DNA from: JAFGHJ01 sp964525555
GTDB lineage: Bacteria; Hydrothermota; UBA3072
Direction of reading: 5' to 3'
Assembly: GCA_964525555.1 (NCBI GenBank)
Contig: CAZGHN010000008.1
Span: 47,244 to 111,243 of the forward strand
Length of the DNA stretch: 64,000 bases
The translations under genes and the position numbers were made by a program. Each line of letters begins with the position of its first letter. Position 1 is the stretch's first letter. Of this stretch, positions 26,528-35,889 are shown piece after piece. Below the pieces are notes generated by a model. That model made no database searches, had not been told where the DNA came from, and saw only the letters and a program-made list of their open reading frames with translations.

Positions 26528-27543
26528 AAAAATCCGAATTTTTATTTAACCTGTCAGAAGAACTCGTAGCTCAATATCCCAAAAAAAAGGGCAGTTCAAG
26601 ACTAATGGTCTTACACAGAGATACAGGAAAAATTGAACATAGAAACTTCTCCGATATTATCGATTACATAAAATCCAAAGACTGTATTGTATTAAACAAT
26701 TCCAGAGTCATCCCGGCAAGGCTAAACGGAAGCAAAATCTCTACAGGAGGAAAAGTCGAAATATTGCTCGTAGAAAGAAAAGCCGATAATTTATGGAAAG
26801 CAATGATTTCTCCGGGAAAAAGAGCAAAAATTTCCGATGTAATAGCAATAAACGATACGGTTCAATGCACGGTTAAAAATATCGATGAGGTTACCGGAGA
26901 AAGAATATTAAAATTCGAAGGGACAAACGGGAATCTTCTAAAACACGGAACTACTCCTATACCTCCCTATATTAAACGTCCTCCTGAGGCTATAGATATA
27001 AAAGGGTATCAGACAATTTACGCGAAAAAAGACGGCTCGGTAGCCGCGCCTACTGCCGGGCTACATTTCAATAAAATAATCCTTGAGGAACTAAAGAAGA
27101 AATGCGGCAAAATTGCAGAAGTTACTCTACATGTTGGTCCCGGTACGTTTCGTCCGGTACAAACAGAAAATATACAAGAACATAAAATGGAAAGTGAATT
27201 CTTTACAATAACGGGAGAAATAGCTTCTATGATCAATCAAACCAAAGAAGTCGGCGGGAACGTACTTGCTGTGGGCACCACAACCGTAAGAGTTCTTGAA
27301 ACAGCAGCGATAGAAAAAGGTAAAATAGGCCAAAAAGAAGGAAGAACTGATATTTTCATATATCCGCCGTATGAATTCAAAATAGTAGACCGTTTACTAA
27401 CCAATTTTCACCTTCCTGGTTCTACTCTTATTATGCTTGTTTCTGCATTCGCGTCACGTGAGTTAATTTTAAATAGCTATATGGAAGCAATTAAGGAAAA
27501 ATATATGTTCTATTCCTATGGCGACGCAATGCTGATTTTGTGA
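26524..27543 (+). CDS. queA: tRNA preQ1 ribosyltransferase-isomerase QueA
   Basis: The 339-residue protein begins KKSEFLFNLSEELVAQYPKK and carries SRLMVLHRD, CIVLNNSRVIPARLNG, TPIPPYIKRPPEAID, YQTIYAKKDGSVAAPTAGLHF, VTLHVGPGTFRPV and the C-terminal LTNFHLPGSTLIMLVSAFA. It transfers the ribose of S-adenosylmethionine to preQ1 in tRNA to make epoxyqueuosine. It is coupled to mnmE by a 4-nt overlap; both act on tRNA wobble positions. The TGA stop touches an inverted octamer repeat array at 27545. Confidence 0.96.
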   Translation: MKKSEFLFNLSEELVAQYPKKKGSSRLMVLHRDTGKIEHRNFSDIIDYIKSKDCIVLNNSRVIPARLNGSKISTGGKVEILLVERKADNLWKAMISPGKRAKISDVIAINDTVQCTVKNIDEVTGERILKFEGTNGNLLKHGTTPIPPYIKRPPEAIDIKGYQTIYAKKDGSVAAPTAGLHFNKIILEELKKKCGKIAEVTLHVGPGTFRPVQTENIQEHKMESEFFTITGEIASMINQTKEVGGNVLAVGTTTVRVLETAAIEKGKIGQKEGRTDIFIYPPYEFKIVDRLLTNFHLPGSTLIMLVSAFASRELILNSYMEAIKEKYMFYSYGDAMLIL

Positions 27544-27544
27544 C

Positions 27545-27610
27545 TGCCACAAAGTCACGAAGACACAAAGAATATATATTCAACCACTAAACACACTAAA
27601 TACACGAAAC
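27545..27610. repeat. Octamer arrays after queA
   Basis: GCCACAAAGTCACGAAGACA starts two bases after the queA stop. A second degenerate array CACTAAACACACTAAATACA lies at 27584-27608. Confidence 0.8.
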
Positions 27611-27724
27611 CCAACCATTCCTATTAAGTCTGTATATTAATCTACAAAAAACACAAAAACCGTTATCTTTTTTCTACTAATTTACCAATTCACTAATTTA
27701 CTATTAACTGATACGAAGCATCAA

Positions 27725-28276
27725 CTAGAAATACATTCCAAACTTTACGTTAATCTGACTCCAGGAACCTTCCTCCGGGAACATATATCCGTAACCTACC
27801 TCACCGAAAACATTTAAACCCAATTTTAGATTCGCTCCAGCGTAAACCTGGGCTCCATATATATTCTCCGATCCAGCTCCCCTTTTTAAATAATTGAGAG
27901 TCGGACCCACGCCTAAATAGAAGCCCAATGGTAAGAGAGGCGGTGAAAAAATAAATTTTCCTGAAATCGCAAGACATATATTGGATGCCGTAATATCATT
28001 TACGGATTTCCAGGCATAACTAGCCTCTCCTCTTAATCCAAAAGGCAGCAACGGAAGATTCAAATCAGTTACTAATCCCACTGAAAGCCACCAGACACTT
28101 AATAGGTCTTCAGGTGGATCACTGCGAATATCAAAAGGACCAACAATACCAGTCAACTCTGAATACCCAAAATTTTGCTTATCGTATCCTACTTTTAACC
28201 CAAATTCCGGCAAAAGAGCCCAAGCAGGAATCGAAATCATAAAGACCACAAAAAAAACTATCAATATTTTTTTCAT
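27725..28276 (-). CDS. Small outer-membrane beta-barrel-like protein
   Basis: Starting at ATG 28276 behind GGGAGG, the protein has 183 residues. MKKILIVFFVVFMISIPAWA is a classical signal peptide (cleavage after AWA). The mature part has alternating hydrophobic strands (FGLKVGYDKQNFGYS, LPLGFYLGVGPTLNYL, YGAQVYAGANLKLGLNVFGEVGYGYMF) and ends in FGMYF with a terminal aromatic residue, as in outer-membrane barrels of 8 or so strands. The function is unknown. A frame continues upstream to 28402 without a start that makes sense. Confidence 0.7.
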   Translation of the reverse strand: MKKILIVFFVVFMISIPAWALLPEFGLKVGYDKQNFGYSELTGIVGPFDIRSDPPEDLLSVWWLSVGLVTDLNLPLLPFGLRGEASYAWKSVNDITASNICLAISGKFIFSPPLLPLGFYLGVGPTLNYLKRGAGSENIYGAQVYAGANLKLGLNVFGEVGYGYMFPEEGSWSQINVKFGMYF

Positions 28277-28295
28277 TTTTCCTCCCAATCGTACA

Positions 28296-28324
28296 AGAGT
28301 AGCAAAAATATCAAATTTTGTCAA
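28296..28324 (-). promoter_or_regulatory. Promoter of the small barrel gene
   Basis: TTGACA (28324-28319), a 17-bp spacer and TACTCT (28301-28296), 20 nt before the start codon. Confidence 0.7.
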
Positions 28325-28602
28325 GAGTAATTTCAAACCACAAAATACACTAAATTTTTTTATTCTAACTATTAATTTCCTTTTTAACAACAACTTACAC
28401 AAATAACAAGAATATTTCTATCTTTTTCGTGTTTCTTTAATAAGACCCAAAAGGGAAAGGGGGTGGGATTTCGTGTGTTTAGTGGTTAAATGATTTTTTC
28501 TTTGTGATCTTTGTGTGCTTTGTGGTTCAAATTTGGTGGGTTGGATTGGGTTTTCAAACAAAATAATTCTTTTTTCTTAGTGTCTTTGTGCCTTCGTGGC
28601 TA
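28325..28602. repeat. Gap with at least three octamer arrays
   Basis: Arrays lie at about 28482-28494 (CGTGTGTTTAGTGGTT), 28500-28536 (CTTTGTGTGCTTTGTGGTTC) and 28575-28602 (CTTAGTGTCTTTGTGCCTTC then GTGGCTA). The last supplies the TAG stop of the next gene (28602-28600). No gene is evident in the gap. Confidence 0.8.
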
Positions 28603-29658
28603 AAAAGAAAAGAAAGCCTGCATTCCCCAATAGTTTTTTTCATAATATCCTTCAAATGTGACTTTTTTCATACCCCAGAAAAACTTTACTTCGAGTATTC
28701 TAAGACTCAACTCAAAATCGAATTCCTCATTATCATACAAAGTTGCCCGAACCCCGGGAGTTATCCTATTCTTGTAAAAAGAATATTCCAATTCCCCGGC
28801 TACAGCTCCCCTAAAAGAAAAATCGTCATAAGAATAATCAATGAAGGCTTTCAAGAGATCACTATTTACGGCAAGCAAAAAACTCTCCTTACCAACCTCT
28901 AAACCCGCGTATCTTGATTTAATACCTACTACCGAACTATCCACATCTTTCGAAATAACACAATAAATCGAATTATCCAGAGATAGAACGTAAATAGGCG
29001 CTATAAAATAATCCTCTATTTCAAAACGTCCCTCGGTAAAGAGACCCTCACCCACAACATTCGCCATCACAAGAAAAATCGGATCTCTCAAACGAAAAAG
29101 ATAAGATGCGAATTCCTTATCGTCATGAGTGACGCCCAATCTGCCATCCCAGAATTTAAAATAACCGAACCATTTATCCCTGGTAGTTTCAAAATACAAA
29201 TAATCGCAATTTACCGAAAAGTTTATTATATTTTCATATATAGAAGTCGAAATATTCCCGTTTAGAATAAATGGGAAAGTTAAAGAACCATATCCTTTAA
29301 GAACCTGTCCAATATCGCGTAAACCTAATATCCCACCCGAGCATGTTCCCCAATCAAGTTTTCTATCAAAATGTAAATGAAGCAACCTATAATCACCGCT
29401 TACCGTTCTGAGATAAGAATAAGGAATAGTGTCGTATTCTTCTCTTTCCGAAAGCACAAAAAAATCACCCTCACCAAGTACCGAACGATTCATGTATTTT
29501 TGATTCTCAAATTGTGCTATAAGGGGATCAGTATAATAATACATCCCAATTGAAGTAGCTTCTTCAATCCAAAGAAATTCACGAAAATCTTGTTTAGGAA
29601 AAGGAAAAAGAATTAAAGGAAGCTGAACATATAAAAGTTGATAAGCTAAAAAACCCAT
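28600..29658 (-). CDS. Predicted beta-barrel envelope protein of unknown family
   Basis: I do not recognise this 352-residue protein. It has a short hydrophobic N-terminus (GFLAYQLLYVQLPLILFPF). The rest is built of many short amphipathic strands rich in Tyr and Phe (DYLYFETTRDKWFGYFKFWDGRL, LEYSFYKNRITPGVRATLYD, KVTFEGYYEKNYWGMQAFFSF). It ends with a terminal Phe, as in outer-membrane barrels. No ribosome site is visible before the start codon, so the true start is uncertain. Its stop codon lies in an octamer repeat. It is between the small barrel gene and lspA, with the same orientation. Confidence 0.55.
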   Translation of the reverse strand: MGFLAYQLLYVQLPLILFPFPKQDFREFLWIEEATSIGMYYYTDPLIAQFENQKYMNRSVLGEGDFFVLSEREEYDTIPYSYLRTVSGDYRLLHLHFDRKLDWGTCSGGILGLRDIGQVLKGYGSLTFPFILNGNISTSIYENIINFSVNCDYLYFETTRDKWFGYFKFWDGRLGVTHDDKEFASYLFRLRDPIFLVMANVVGEGLFTEGRFEIEDYFIAPIYVLSLDNSIYCVISKDVDSSVVGIKSRYAGLEVGKESFLLAVNSDLLKAFIDYSYDDFSFRGAVAGELEYSFYKNRITPGVRATLYDNEEFDFELSLRILEVKFFWGMKKVTFEGYYEKNYWGMQAFFSF

Positions 29659-29684
29659 AGTAGAAACGTATATTCGAAGAATCT

Positions 29685-29820
29685 AAGTTGAATGGTTGAA
29701 TAGTTTAATAGTTGAATGGGAAAATAGAAAAATAAATCTTTTAAATCTGCGTTCATCTGCGTCCAATTATAGGGCAGGGGATGTAATTCTGACTTCGCGC
29801 CTCCTGGCTTCTGACTCCTC
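29685..29820. repeat. GTTGAATA octamers and decamer words
   Basis: 29687-29730 reads GTTGAATGGTTGAATAGTTT then AATAGTTGAATGGG, an 8-bp period. 29741-29768 has CTGCGTTCATCTGCGTCCAA (decamer family). About 29795-29822 has TTCTGACTTCGCGCCTCC-type words. Confidence 0.75.
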
Positions 29821-29851
29821 TGTTAAATTTTTCCATTTTAATATTTGATTT

Positions 29852-30358
29852 TTACATTTCAGTAGATTTCATCTCTTTATGAGAAGTGTCAATGAAGATA
29901 AAATAAATAATAAGCAATATTAGTCCAATAGTTACAAAAGAATCCGCAACATTAAAAGTAGGCCAACGCCATCTTCCTATACCTACATCAATAAAATCAA
30001 TAACCTCCATATAAAATACCCTGTCGGTAAGATTCCCTAACGCACCTCCGATTATGAGAGATAAACTAAAAATAGAAAATCTGTTATCACTTCTAAAAAA
30101 AAGAATTGTAACAAATATAAAAGCAATTAAAGTAAGTGCAGTTGAAATAAAAGGTCCACCGAATCTGAGACCAAAAACAGAATTTGGATTTCTGATATAT
30201 GTAAATCGTAATATATTGCCTATTATGCTCTTAGAATCCCCATAGAACATGATTTTAACAATCCATTTCTTGGTAATCTGATCTAAAAAAAGAACAAATA
30301 GAAAAATGGGAGCAAACAATAATTTTTGTTTAATACTTATAAGACTTCTTTTTTCCAA
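29852..30358 (-). CDS. lspA: Lipoprotein signal peptidase LspA
   Basis: The 168-residue protein has four hydrophobic helices. The conserved boxes are FLDQITKKWI, TYIRNPNSVFGL, GGALGNLTDRV (catalytic Asp112) and FNVADSFVTIG (catalytic Asp139). It removes signal peptides from prolipoproteins in the inner membrane; several lipobox proteins in this window are candidate substrates. It overlaps the 3' end of the dksA-like gene by 22 nt, forming ileS-dksA-lspA, a common bacterial order. Confidence 0.96.
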   Translation of the reverse strand: MEKRSLISIKQKLLFAPIFLFVLFLDQITKKWIVKIMFYGDSKSIIGNILRFTYIRNPNSVFGLRFGGPFISTALTLIAFIFVTILFFRSDNRFSIFSLSLIIGGALGNLTDRVFYMEVIDFIDVGIGRWRWPTFNVADSFVTIGLILLIIYFIFIDTSHKEMKSTEM

Positions 30359-30729
30359 GGAATTCTTTCCCTTTTTTCCGCACAGGACTTACAGCATCTG
30401 GCATATGGGATAACTTTAAGTCTTTCTTTCCTTATTTGCACATTGCAGTCTTCACACATACCATATTCTTTATCTATTATTTTCTGAAGAGCAGAATCAA
30501 TATCTCTCAATTTATGAGTGAGTTGATTTATAATATAAGAATCTCTATCAATTCTATTTTCGATATCGGCAATATCCGCTATATGAGTAGGAAAAGGAGT
30601 ATTTTCTTCTCCATCTTCTAACGGATTTCCTTCTACTTTAGGCTCCAACCCTTTTATCTCTTCAAGAACTTCTTCTCTCTCCTTGTTCAACTTCCTTTCA
30701 AAATATCCGTAATCAATCTTCCAGCTCAA
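30337..30729 (-). CDS. DksA/TraR-type zinc finger protein
   Basis: The 130-residue protein has a long N-terminal coiled-coil hairpin (ERKLNKEREEVLEEIKGLEP, then DSYIINQLTHKLRDIDSALQ) and a C4 zinc finger. The cysteines are Cys92, Cys95, Cys112/113 and Cys116 (CEDC, then RCCKSC). The tip region between the coils contains FPTHIADIADIENRIDRD. Proteins of this type between ileS and lspA belong to the DksA/YocK-like group that binds RNA polymerase's secondary channel or stays uncharacterised. Its start overlaps the ileS end by 17 nt. Confidence 0.88.
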   Translation of the reverse strand: MSWKIDYGYFERKLNKEREEVLEEIKGLEPKVEGNPLEDGEENTPFPTHIADIADIENRIDRDSYIINQLTHKLRDIDSALQKIIDKEYGMCEDCNVQIRKERLKVIPYARCCKSCAEKRERIPWKKEVL

Positions 30730-33436
30730 AATTTCCTCCTTTTATAACTCCAACACATCTCTCACAAAGAGTATCAAATTCTCTATCCTTTCCAACACTC
30801 ACCTTAAACATCCAGCATCTGGAACACTTCTCCCCTTTCGCTTTTTCGACACCATAAGACCCCAACTTACCTTCAAACGAATATTCCGAACTTATCTCAG
30901 ATACAAAATCTACTTTTGATACAATAAAAATCTCTTCCAAATATTCTTCTAATTCTTTCAGCTCCTTCAAATCACTTTTGATGATTAACTTTGCCTCAAG
31001 AGAATTACCGATATAATTTTCTTCCTGGGCTGATTCCAAAACCTTATGGAATTCATCTCTGACTTCAAGAACTTTTTCAAATTTCTCGAGTAATCCTCTG
31101 TCCTCCTCTGTTTGTTCCCCAGATCCGGGAAATTCGGCAAGAAAAATTGATTTATCGCCAAAAAGGGACTGCCAAACTTCCTCTGTAGTAAAAGACAATA
31201 CGGGAGCAAGCATCACGGCAAGATTTTTTGTTAACTCAAATAAAACCGTTTGAGCGCTCCTTCTCTTCTTTCCGTCCTTTGACTCTACGTATAATCTGTC
31301 TTTAATTATATCAAGATAAAATGAAGAAAGCATACTTACTATAAAATCATAAATTTTTCTATAAACCTTGTGATAATGTAACGCATTATAATCTTTGCCT
31401 ACATCAGATATCAATGAATTAAGCTTAATTAGCACAAAACGATCCACAGGCAACAATTCATCTGTTTCCAAACGGTCTTTTTCTTTAAAATCGCCTAAGT
31501 TGCCGAGCATAAATTTAAAACTATTTCTTATCTTTCTATAAGCATCAACTAATCTCTGCATAATTTCTTTTCCGTATTTAACGTCCAAAGACCAGTTAAC
31601 CGAAGCAACCCACAAACGTAAAATATCTGCCCCGAATTCCTCAACGATCTCAGAAGGAGCAGTTACATTCCCGAGAGATTTATGCATTGATTGCCCTTCC
31701 TCATCCAGCATCCATCCATGAGTAACAACTTTATCATAGGGAGGAACACCTTTTATTGCCAAAGAAAGCATCAGAGATGAATTAAACCATCCTCTATGTT
31801 GATCCGGCCCTTCAAGATACATGTTTGCAGGCCAATTTTCTTCTCTCAAAGCGCCAAAAGAAGAAATTCCTGAGTCAAACCATACATCAAGTATATCCAG
31901 ACCTTTTTCAAAATCTTTAGAACCGCAATTTTTGCATTTAAAATTTTCATCTAAAATGTCACCCACTTCCAATTCAAACCACACATCCGCCGATTTTTCT
32001 TTGAACAATTCAGCCACTTTCAAAATTATATCTTCATTAAGAATTGCTTCTCCGCATTTACTGCAGAAAAAAGCAGGAATATTAACACCCCATTTCCTCT
32101 GCCTGGAAATACACCAATCAGGTCTATCACTAACGGCAGCGTACATTCTTTCCTGGCTTTGAGGAGGATACCACTGGCTATTCCTTACAACCTCCAAGGC
32201 TTTTTTTCTTAAATCACTATGGTCAATAGAAATAAACCATTGTTCGGTAGCACGAAAAATAAGCGGGGTCTTTGATCTCCAGCAAATAGGATAACTGTGC
32301 TGGATTTTATCAACATAAACCAAATTGCCCTTCTCTTTTAAAACATCGAGCACTCTATCAGAAGCCTCGGTTGTTGTCAAACCCTCAAAGCCCTTAGCTT
32401 CATTAGTAAATTTACCTTTCTCGTCAACAGGAGAATAAATATCGAGGCCCACTTCTTTTCCAAGAACATAATCTTCCCTTCCATGTCCTGGAGCTATATG
32501 AACGATTCCTGTTCCTTCTTCCATAGTAACGAATCTAGCCAGTCTAATAATGGATTCTCTATCAGCGAAAGGATGTTCAAATCCAATTCCCTCCAATTCC
32601 TTTCCCGGAAATTTCTCCAGAACCTTGAATTTGTTCCAACCGGCTTTGCTAGCATTTTTCTCAAGTAAACTTTCAGCCAAAAGAAATTTACTGCCATTTG
32701 CCTCGATAACCACATACATATAATCAGGATGAACCGCTAGGGCTAAATTTGAAATAATAGTCCAAGGAGTTGTAGTCCATATTAAAGCATCATACTCTTT
32801 TCCCTTCATTGTAAATGTCAAAGAAGGAGAATCCATCATCTGATATTCGATTTCCGAAATAGCAAGAGCAGTTTCGCAAGCAGGACACCAATGAACAGGC
32901 ATATATCCTCTATAGACATATCCTTTCTCAACTACCTTGGAAAGGAGTTCCAATTCCATACCCTCGTATTCATTACTCATAGTAATATAAGGATTATCCC
33001 ACTCACCCAAAATTCCCAATCGCCTAAAATCTTTTCCCTGTTCTTTAATCCACTTGGAAGCAAATTCTCTACAGCTTTTCCTTATCGCTAATATATCATC
33101 TTCTGTTTTAAAATTCTTTATAACAATATTTTCTATAGGCATACCGTGAGCATCCCACCCAGGTCTATAAGGTGTATAATAACCTTTAAGCATCTTATAC
33201 TTAACGGTAATATCCTTAATAATTTTATTCATTGCCTGACCAAGATGAATGTGACCGTTTGCGTACGGAGGTCCATCATGAAGAATAAATTTTTCTCCGC
33301 CTTTTCTCTTCTCAAGAGCTTTTTTATAAATTGCATTTTTCTCCCAGAATTCGACAAACTCAGGTTCTCTTTTGGAAAGATCTGCCTTCATAGAAAAGTC
33401 CGTCCTAGGAAGATTTAAAGTTTTTTTAAGATTCAC
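30713..33436 (-). CDS. ileS: Isoleucyl-tRNA synthetase
   Basis: The 907-residue class I synthetase has HDGPPYANGHIHLGQAMNKI (HIGH box), the CP1 editing domain with LIWTTTPWTIISNLALAVHP, and DVWFDSGISSFGAL. The KMSKS loop is present as GQSMHKSLGN, so the first Lys of the box is replaced. A C-terminal zinc finger follows (CSRCWMF, then CERC), typical of bacterial IleS. It charges tRNA-Ile. It lies 17 nt after the TPR gene and is probably transcribed with it, with the dksA-like gene and lspA following. Confidence 0.97.
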   Translation of the reverse strand: MNLKKTLNLPRTDFSMKADLSKREPEFVEFWEKNAIYKKALEKRKGGEKFILHDGPPYANGHIHLGQAMNKIIKDITVKYKMLKGYYTPYRPGWDAHGMPIENIVIKNFKTEDDILAIRKSCREFASKWIKEQGKDFRRLGILGEWDNPYITMSNEYEGMELELLSKVVEKGYVYRGYMPVHWCPACETALAISEIEYQMMDSPSLTFTMKGKEYDALIWTTTPWTIISNLALAVHPDYMYVVIEANGSKFLLAESLLEKNASKAGWNKFKVLEKFPGKELEGIGFEHPFADRESIIRLARFVTMEEGTGIVHIAPGHGREDYVLGKEVGLDIYSPVDEKGKFTNEAKGFEGLTTTEASDRVLDVLKEKGNLVYVDKIQHSYPICWRSKTPLIFRATEQWFISIDHSDLRKKALEVVRNSQWYPPQSQERMYAAVSDRPDWCISRQRKWGVNIPAFFCSKCGEAILNEDIILKVAELFKEKSADVWFELEVGDILDENFKCKNCGSKDFEKGLDILDVWFDSGISSFGALREENWPANMYLEGPDQHRGWFNSSLMLSLAIKGVPPYDKVVTHGWMLDEEGQSMHKSLGNVTAPSEIVEEFGADILRLWVASVNWSLDVKYGKEIMQRLVDAYRKIRNSFKFMLGNLGDFKEKDRLETDELLPVDRFVLIKLNSLISDVGKDYNALHYHKVYRKIYDFIVSMLSSFYLDIIKDRLYVESKDGKKRRSAQTVLFELTKNLAVMLAPVLSFTTEEVWQSLFGDKSIFLAEFPGSGEQTEEDRGLLEKFEKVLEVRDEFHKVLESAQEENYIGNSLEAKLIIKSDLKELKELEEYLEEIFIVSKVDFVSEISSEYSFEGKLGSYGVEKAKGEKCSRCWMFKVSVGKDREFDTLCERCVGVIKGGNFELED

Positions 33437-33453
33437 TACACCAAAAATTTTAT

Positions 33454-34152
33454 TTAAGGCAAATCTAGATACATTTTTAGGCTTTTATTATCCGGATCTA
33501 ATTCTTTAGCCTTTGTCCATATCTCTCTGGCCATTTCTTTATCTTCTTCCTTATAATAACAAAAACCCAATTTTACGGCAGCAGGCACAAAGTTTCCGCT
33601 TCTTTTTAAAACCTCTTTTAATTCCTTTTTCGCCTTACCGTAGTCACCCATCTTTACGTACATTGTGCCCAGAAGTGTTCGAATATCATGGAAATTCGGC
33701 GCAAATTTAAGCGCCTTTCTGAGCTCTCCGATTGCCTCATCATATCTCTCTATACTCGCGTATAAAGTGGCGGTTTCCTTATGCCCATTAGCTATCCTTG
33801 CCCTAACAGAAAATTCAACTTTTTCCATCTCTGAATCCCTCTCCATTTCAAGTTTTTCCGCTATTTCAAACTCAGCACCAGCTTTATCGATTTCACCCAA
33901 TTGATTAAGAGTAAGAGCGTAATTTATATGACCCTCGATGTAATCGGGATTACTTTTGATCGCTCTTTCAAAATAAGGTATAGCCTCTTTATACCTACCC
34001 GAAAGAGATAGAGCAACTCCCATCAAATTGTTAATATCCGGATAATTGGGATTCTTCTCTAGTGCCTTTTTCAGAAAAAAACTAGCCTTTTGATAGCTGC
34101 CTTCTTCTATCAGCCTTTTCCCCTCTTCTAAAAATTCTTTTTCTTTAGCCAT
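33454..34152 (-). CDS. TPR-repeat protein
   Basis: The 232-residue, mostly helical protein has about six tetratricopeptide repeats: EGSYQKASFFLKKALEKNPN, GRYKEAIPYFERAIKSNPDY, GEIDKAGAEFEIAEKL, ERYDEAIGELRKALKFAPN, GDYGKAKKELKEVLKRSGN and DKEMAREIWTKAKELDPD. No signal peptide is present (MAKEKEFLEEGKRL), so it is cytoplasmic and probably a scaffold. It is the first gene before ileS, with GGAG upstream. The partner is unknown. Confidence 0.85.
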   Translation of the reverse strand: MAKEKEFLEEGKRLIEEGSYQKASFFLKKALEKNPNYPDINNLMGVALSLSGRYKEAIPYFERAIKSNPDYIEGHINYALTLNQLGEIDKAGAEFEIAEKLEMERDSEMEKVEFSVRARIANGHKETATLYASIERYDEAIGELRKALKFAPNFHDIRTLLGTMYVKMGDYGKAKKELKEVLKRSGNFVPAAVKLGFCYYKEEDKEMAREIWTKAKELDPDNKSLKMYLDLP

Positions 34153-34175
34153 AATATCTCCTATTTTCTCTATTC

Positions 34176-34204
34176 TATATAAACAAAAAATTCCCTTATG
34201 TCAA
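34176..34204 (-). promoter_or_regulatory. Promoter of the TPR-ileS-dksA-lspA operon
   Basis: TTGACA (34204-34199), a 17-bp spacer and TATATA (34181-34176), about 20 nt before the start codon. Confidence 0.8.
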
Positions 34205-34453
34205 GGGCAGTATTGTTATTATTTTTAAATTTTTCACAACCATATATTTGCCACGAAGACACAAAGAAAATAGGACGCAGATGAACGCAGATTTGCACAG
34301 ATAAAAAAAACTATACTATTGTTATTTAAAACCCGTCCCAACCCGATTGTTCACATGTAGAACATGTAGAAACTCTAGTTTTTGTTTGGTGACTAGTGAC
34401 CAGAGACCAACGACTGGATAACTCGGTTCAGATTCAAAGAATCCGAATTTTCC
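34205..34453. repeat. Divergent gap with four repeat families
   Basis: Octamer array 34249-34270 (TTGCCACGAAGACACAAAGA), decamer array 34272-34300 (GGACGCAGATGAACGCAGAT), heptamer array 34383-34415 (GTGACTAGTGACCAGAGACC) and mini-hairpin GATTC-AAA-GAATC at about 34434-34446. They are ordered side by side between two promoters. Confidence 0.8.
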
Positions 34454-34482
34454 TTGACAAAACTTATACTTACGCATACAAT
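34454..34482 (+). promoter_or_regulatory. Promoter of the secreted propeller-like gene
   Basis: TTGACA (34454-34459), a 17-bp spacer and TACAAT (34477-34482), then AAGGAGG and the start at 34503. Confidence 0.8.
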
Positions 34483-34502
34483 GATAATATAAGGAGGTAA
34501 AC

Positions 34503-35882
34503 ATGAATAAATTTAATTTCATGTTAATTTTAATCGTTTTACTACTATCAAAAACAATACTTTTACCCGCCCAGATAGCTACACCTGTAGAAATAGACAG
34601 TTCTTATGTAAATTTCGCGACTGCCTATAGCAACGGTCATAAAATTGCTGTTTTGTATCCAATCGAACCCGACACCATCTATGCAGTCTACCAGTACAAA
34701 GAGGATACAATTCATATCGCATATTCTTATGATGGCGGAACAACCTGGCAATCTCAGGCTTTCTGGGCAACACTCTTTGGTAATGCTCATTTCCCTTCCC
34801 TTGACATTTATGACAACTCCCCATGGGTTGTCTCAGAAGGAGACTCTGCGGGAATAGGAGAAATTTTTCTGATGAATCCCTTTGTCGCGGGCTTTCCCGA
34901 AAGAATCAGTTACACTCCAGGTCATTCAACTCTGCCCGCTATCGCCGTCGATAGCACCGGAAATATGCATATCGTCTGGCAGGATAACACCCCCGGCAAT
35001 TGGGAGATTTACTATAAGAATACTCTAAGCGATACTTTAAATTTAAGCAATGATAGTGTCGCTTCCGACATGTATCCATCTATAAGCATATTTAACGGAA
35101 ATGAGGTACACGTAATCTGGGAACGATACGACACCATCGACTCCACCTATAGCATCGTTCACCGGTATTTCGACGAAGACATCTGGTCGGCTGAAGAATG
35201 CCTAGCCGGACCCATAGATATTCCCCTGCACCATCCGAGCCTCGACTTTTCACACGGCGAAGACAGCCTCTCTGCCGCATGGGAGGACAGTTCAGCAGGA
35301 AAATTAGATGCTTATTTTTGCGGAGGAAACGGAGGAAACTGGCTTACATCGGGTAACTCCAGATATCCTGTAATCTCTACCATGGGAAACGTATATAGCT
35401 ACCTTTACTGGGAAGACAACAGCGATGGCGTTAATGATATTTATGCCCGTTATTATTATTTTATAACACCTGGCTGGGGCTCTTATAAATTCCGAGAATA
35501 CTTTGCCGATGAAGACATGTACCACCCAAGTGTAGCAGAGGGTTATGTTGTATGGACCCAGGGAGATTCACCGCCTTATAAAGTTATGTTCGCCGCCGAA
35601 GGATTACCCACAGGCATAGAAGACCCCGAAACCCCAGCATCCTTAGAACTGAAAGTATACCCGAACCCTTTCACAGAAAACATAATCATTATTCCACCAT
35701 CATCTGCGGAAGAGAACTTCCGATTAAAAATCTACGATATTACAGGCAAACTCATCCGAACTTTGCCAATGAACGAGAGAACCTGGGACGGCAGAAATTC
35801 AAAAGGCGAAGTAACAAAATCCGGAATTTATATTTTCAGGGCAGAAGGCTACAAACCGGCAAAAGTTATAAAGTTACTTTAA
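34503..35882 (+). CDS. Secreted Asp-box protein with FlgD/T9SS-like C-terminal sorting domain
   Basis: The 459-residue protein has a signal peptide (NKFNFMLILIVLLLSKTILL, cleavage near PAQ). The body has repeated beta-propeller-like segments: HIAYSYDGGTTWQSQAFW (Asp-box), MHIVWQDNTPGNWEIYY, VHVIWERYD and SYLYWEDNSDGVNDIYARYY. After about residue 375, LELKVYPNPFTENIIII, LKIYDITGKLIRTLPM, TWDGRNSKGEVTKSGIYIFRAEG and KVIKLL make the FlgD-like/Por-type C-terminal module used for secretion and surface attachment. It is therefore probably a surface or released protein. No hydrolase site can be assigned. Confidence 0.82.
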   Translation: MNKFNFMLILIVLLLSKTILLPAQIATPVEIDSSYVNFATAYSNGHKIAVLYPIEPDTIYAVYQYKEDTIHIAYSYDGGTTWQSQAFWATLFGNAHFPSLDIYDNSPWVVSEGDSAGIGEIFLMNPFVAGFPERISYTPGHSTLPAIAVDSTGNMHIVWQDNTPGNWEIYYKNTLSDTLNLSNDSVASDMYPSISIFNGNEVHVIWERYDTIDSTYSIVHRYFDEDIWSAEECLAGPIDIPLHHPSLDFSHGEDSLSAAWEDSSAGKLDAYFCGGNGGNWLTSGNSRYPVISTMGNVYSYLYWEDNSDGVNDIYARYYYFITPGWGSYKFREYFADEDMYHPSVAEGYVVWTQGDSPPYKVMFAAEGLPTGIEDPETPASLELKVYPNPFTENIIIIPPSSAEENFRLKIYDITGKLIRTLPMNERTWDGRNSKGEVTKSGIYIFRAEGYKPAKVIKLL

Positions 35883-35889
35883 AATAAGA

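Noticed and set aside
34205..34453. tRNA or other stable RNA gene
   Set aside because: No cloverleaf or T-loop GGTTCRANNCC with matching stems was found here or in the other gaps.
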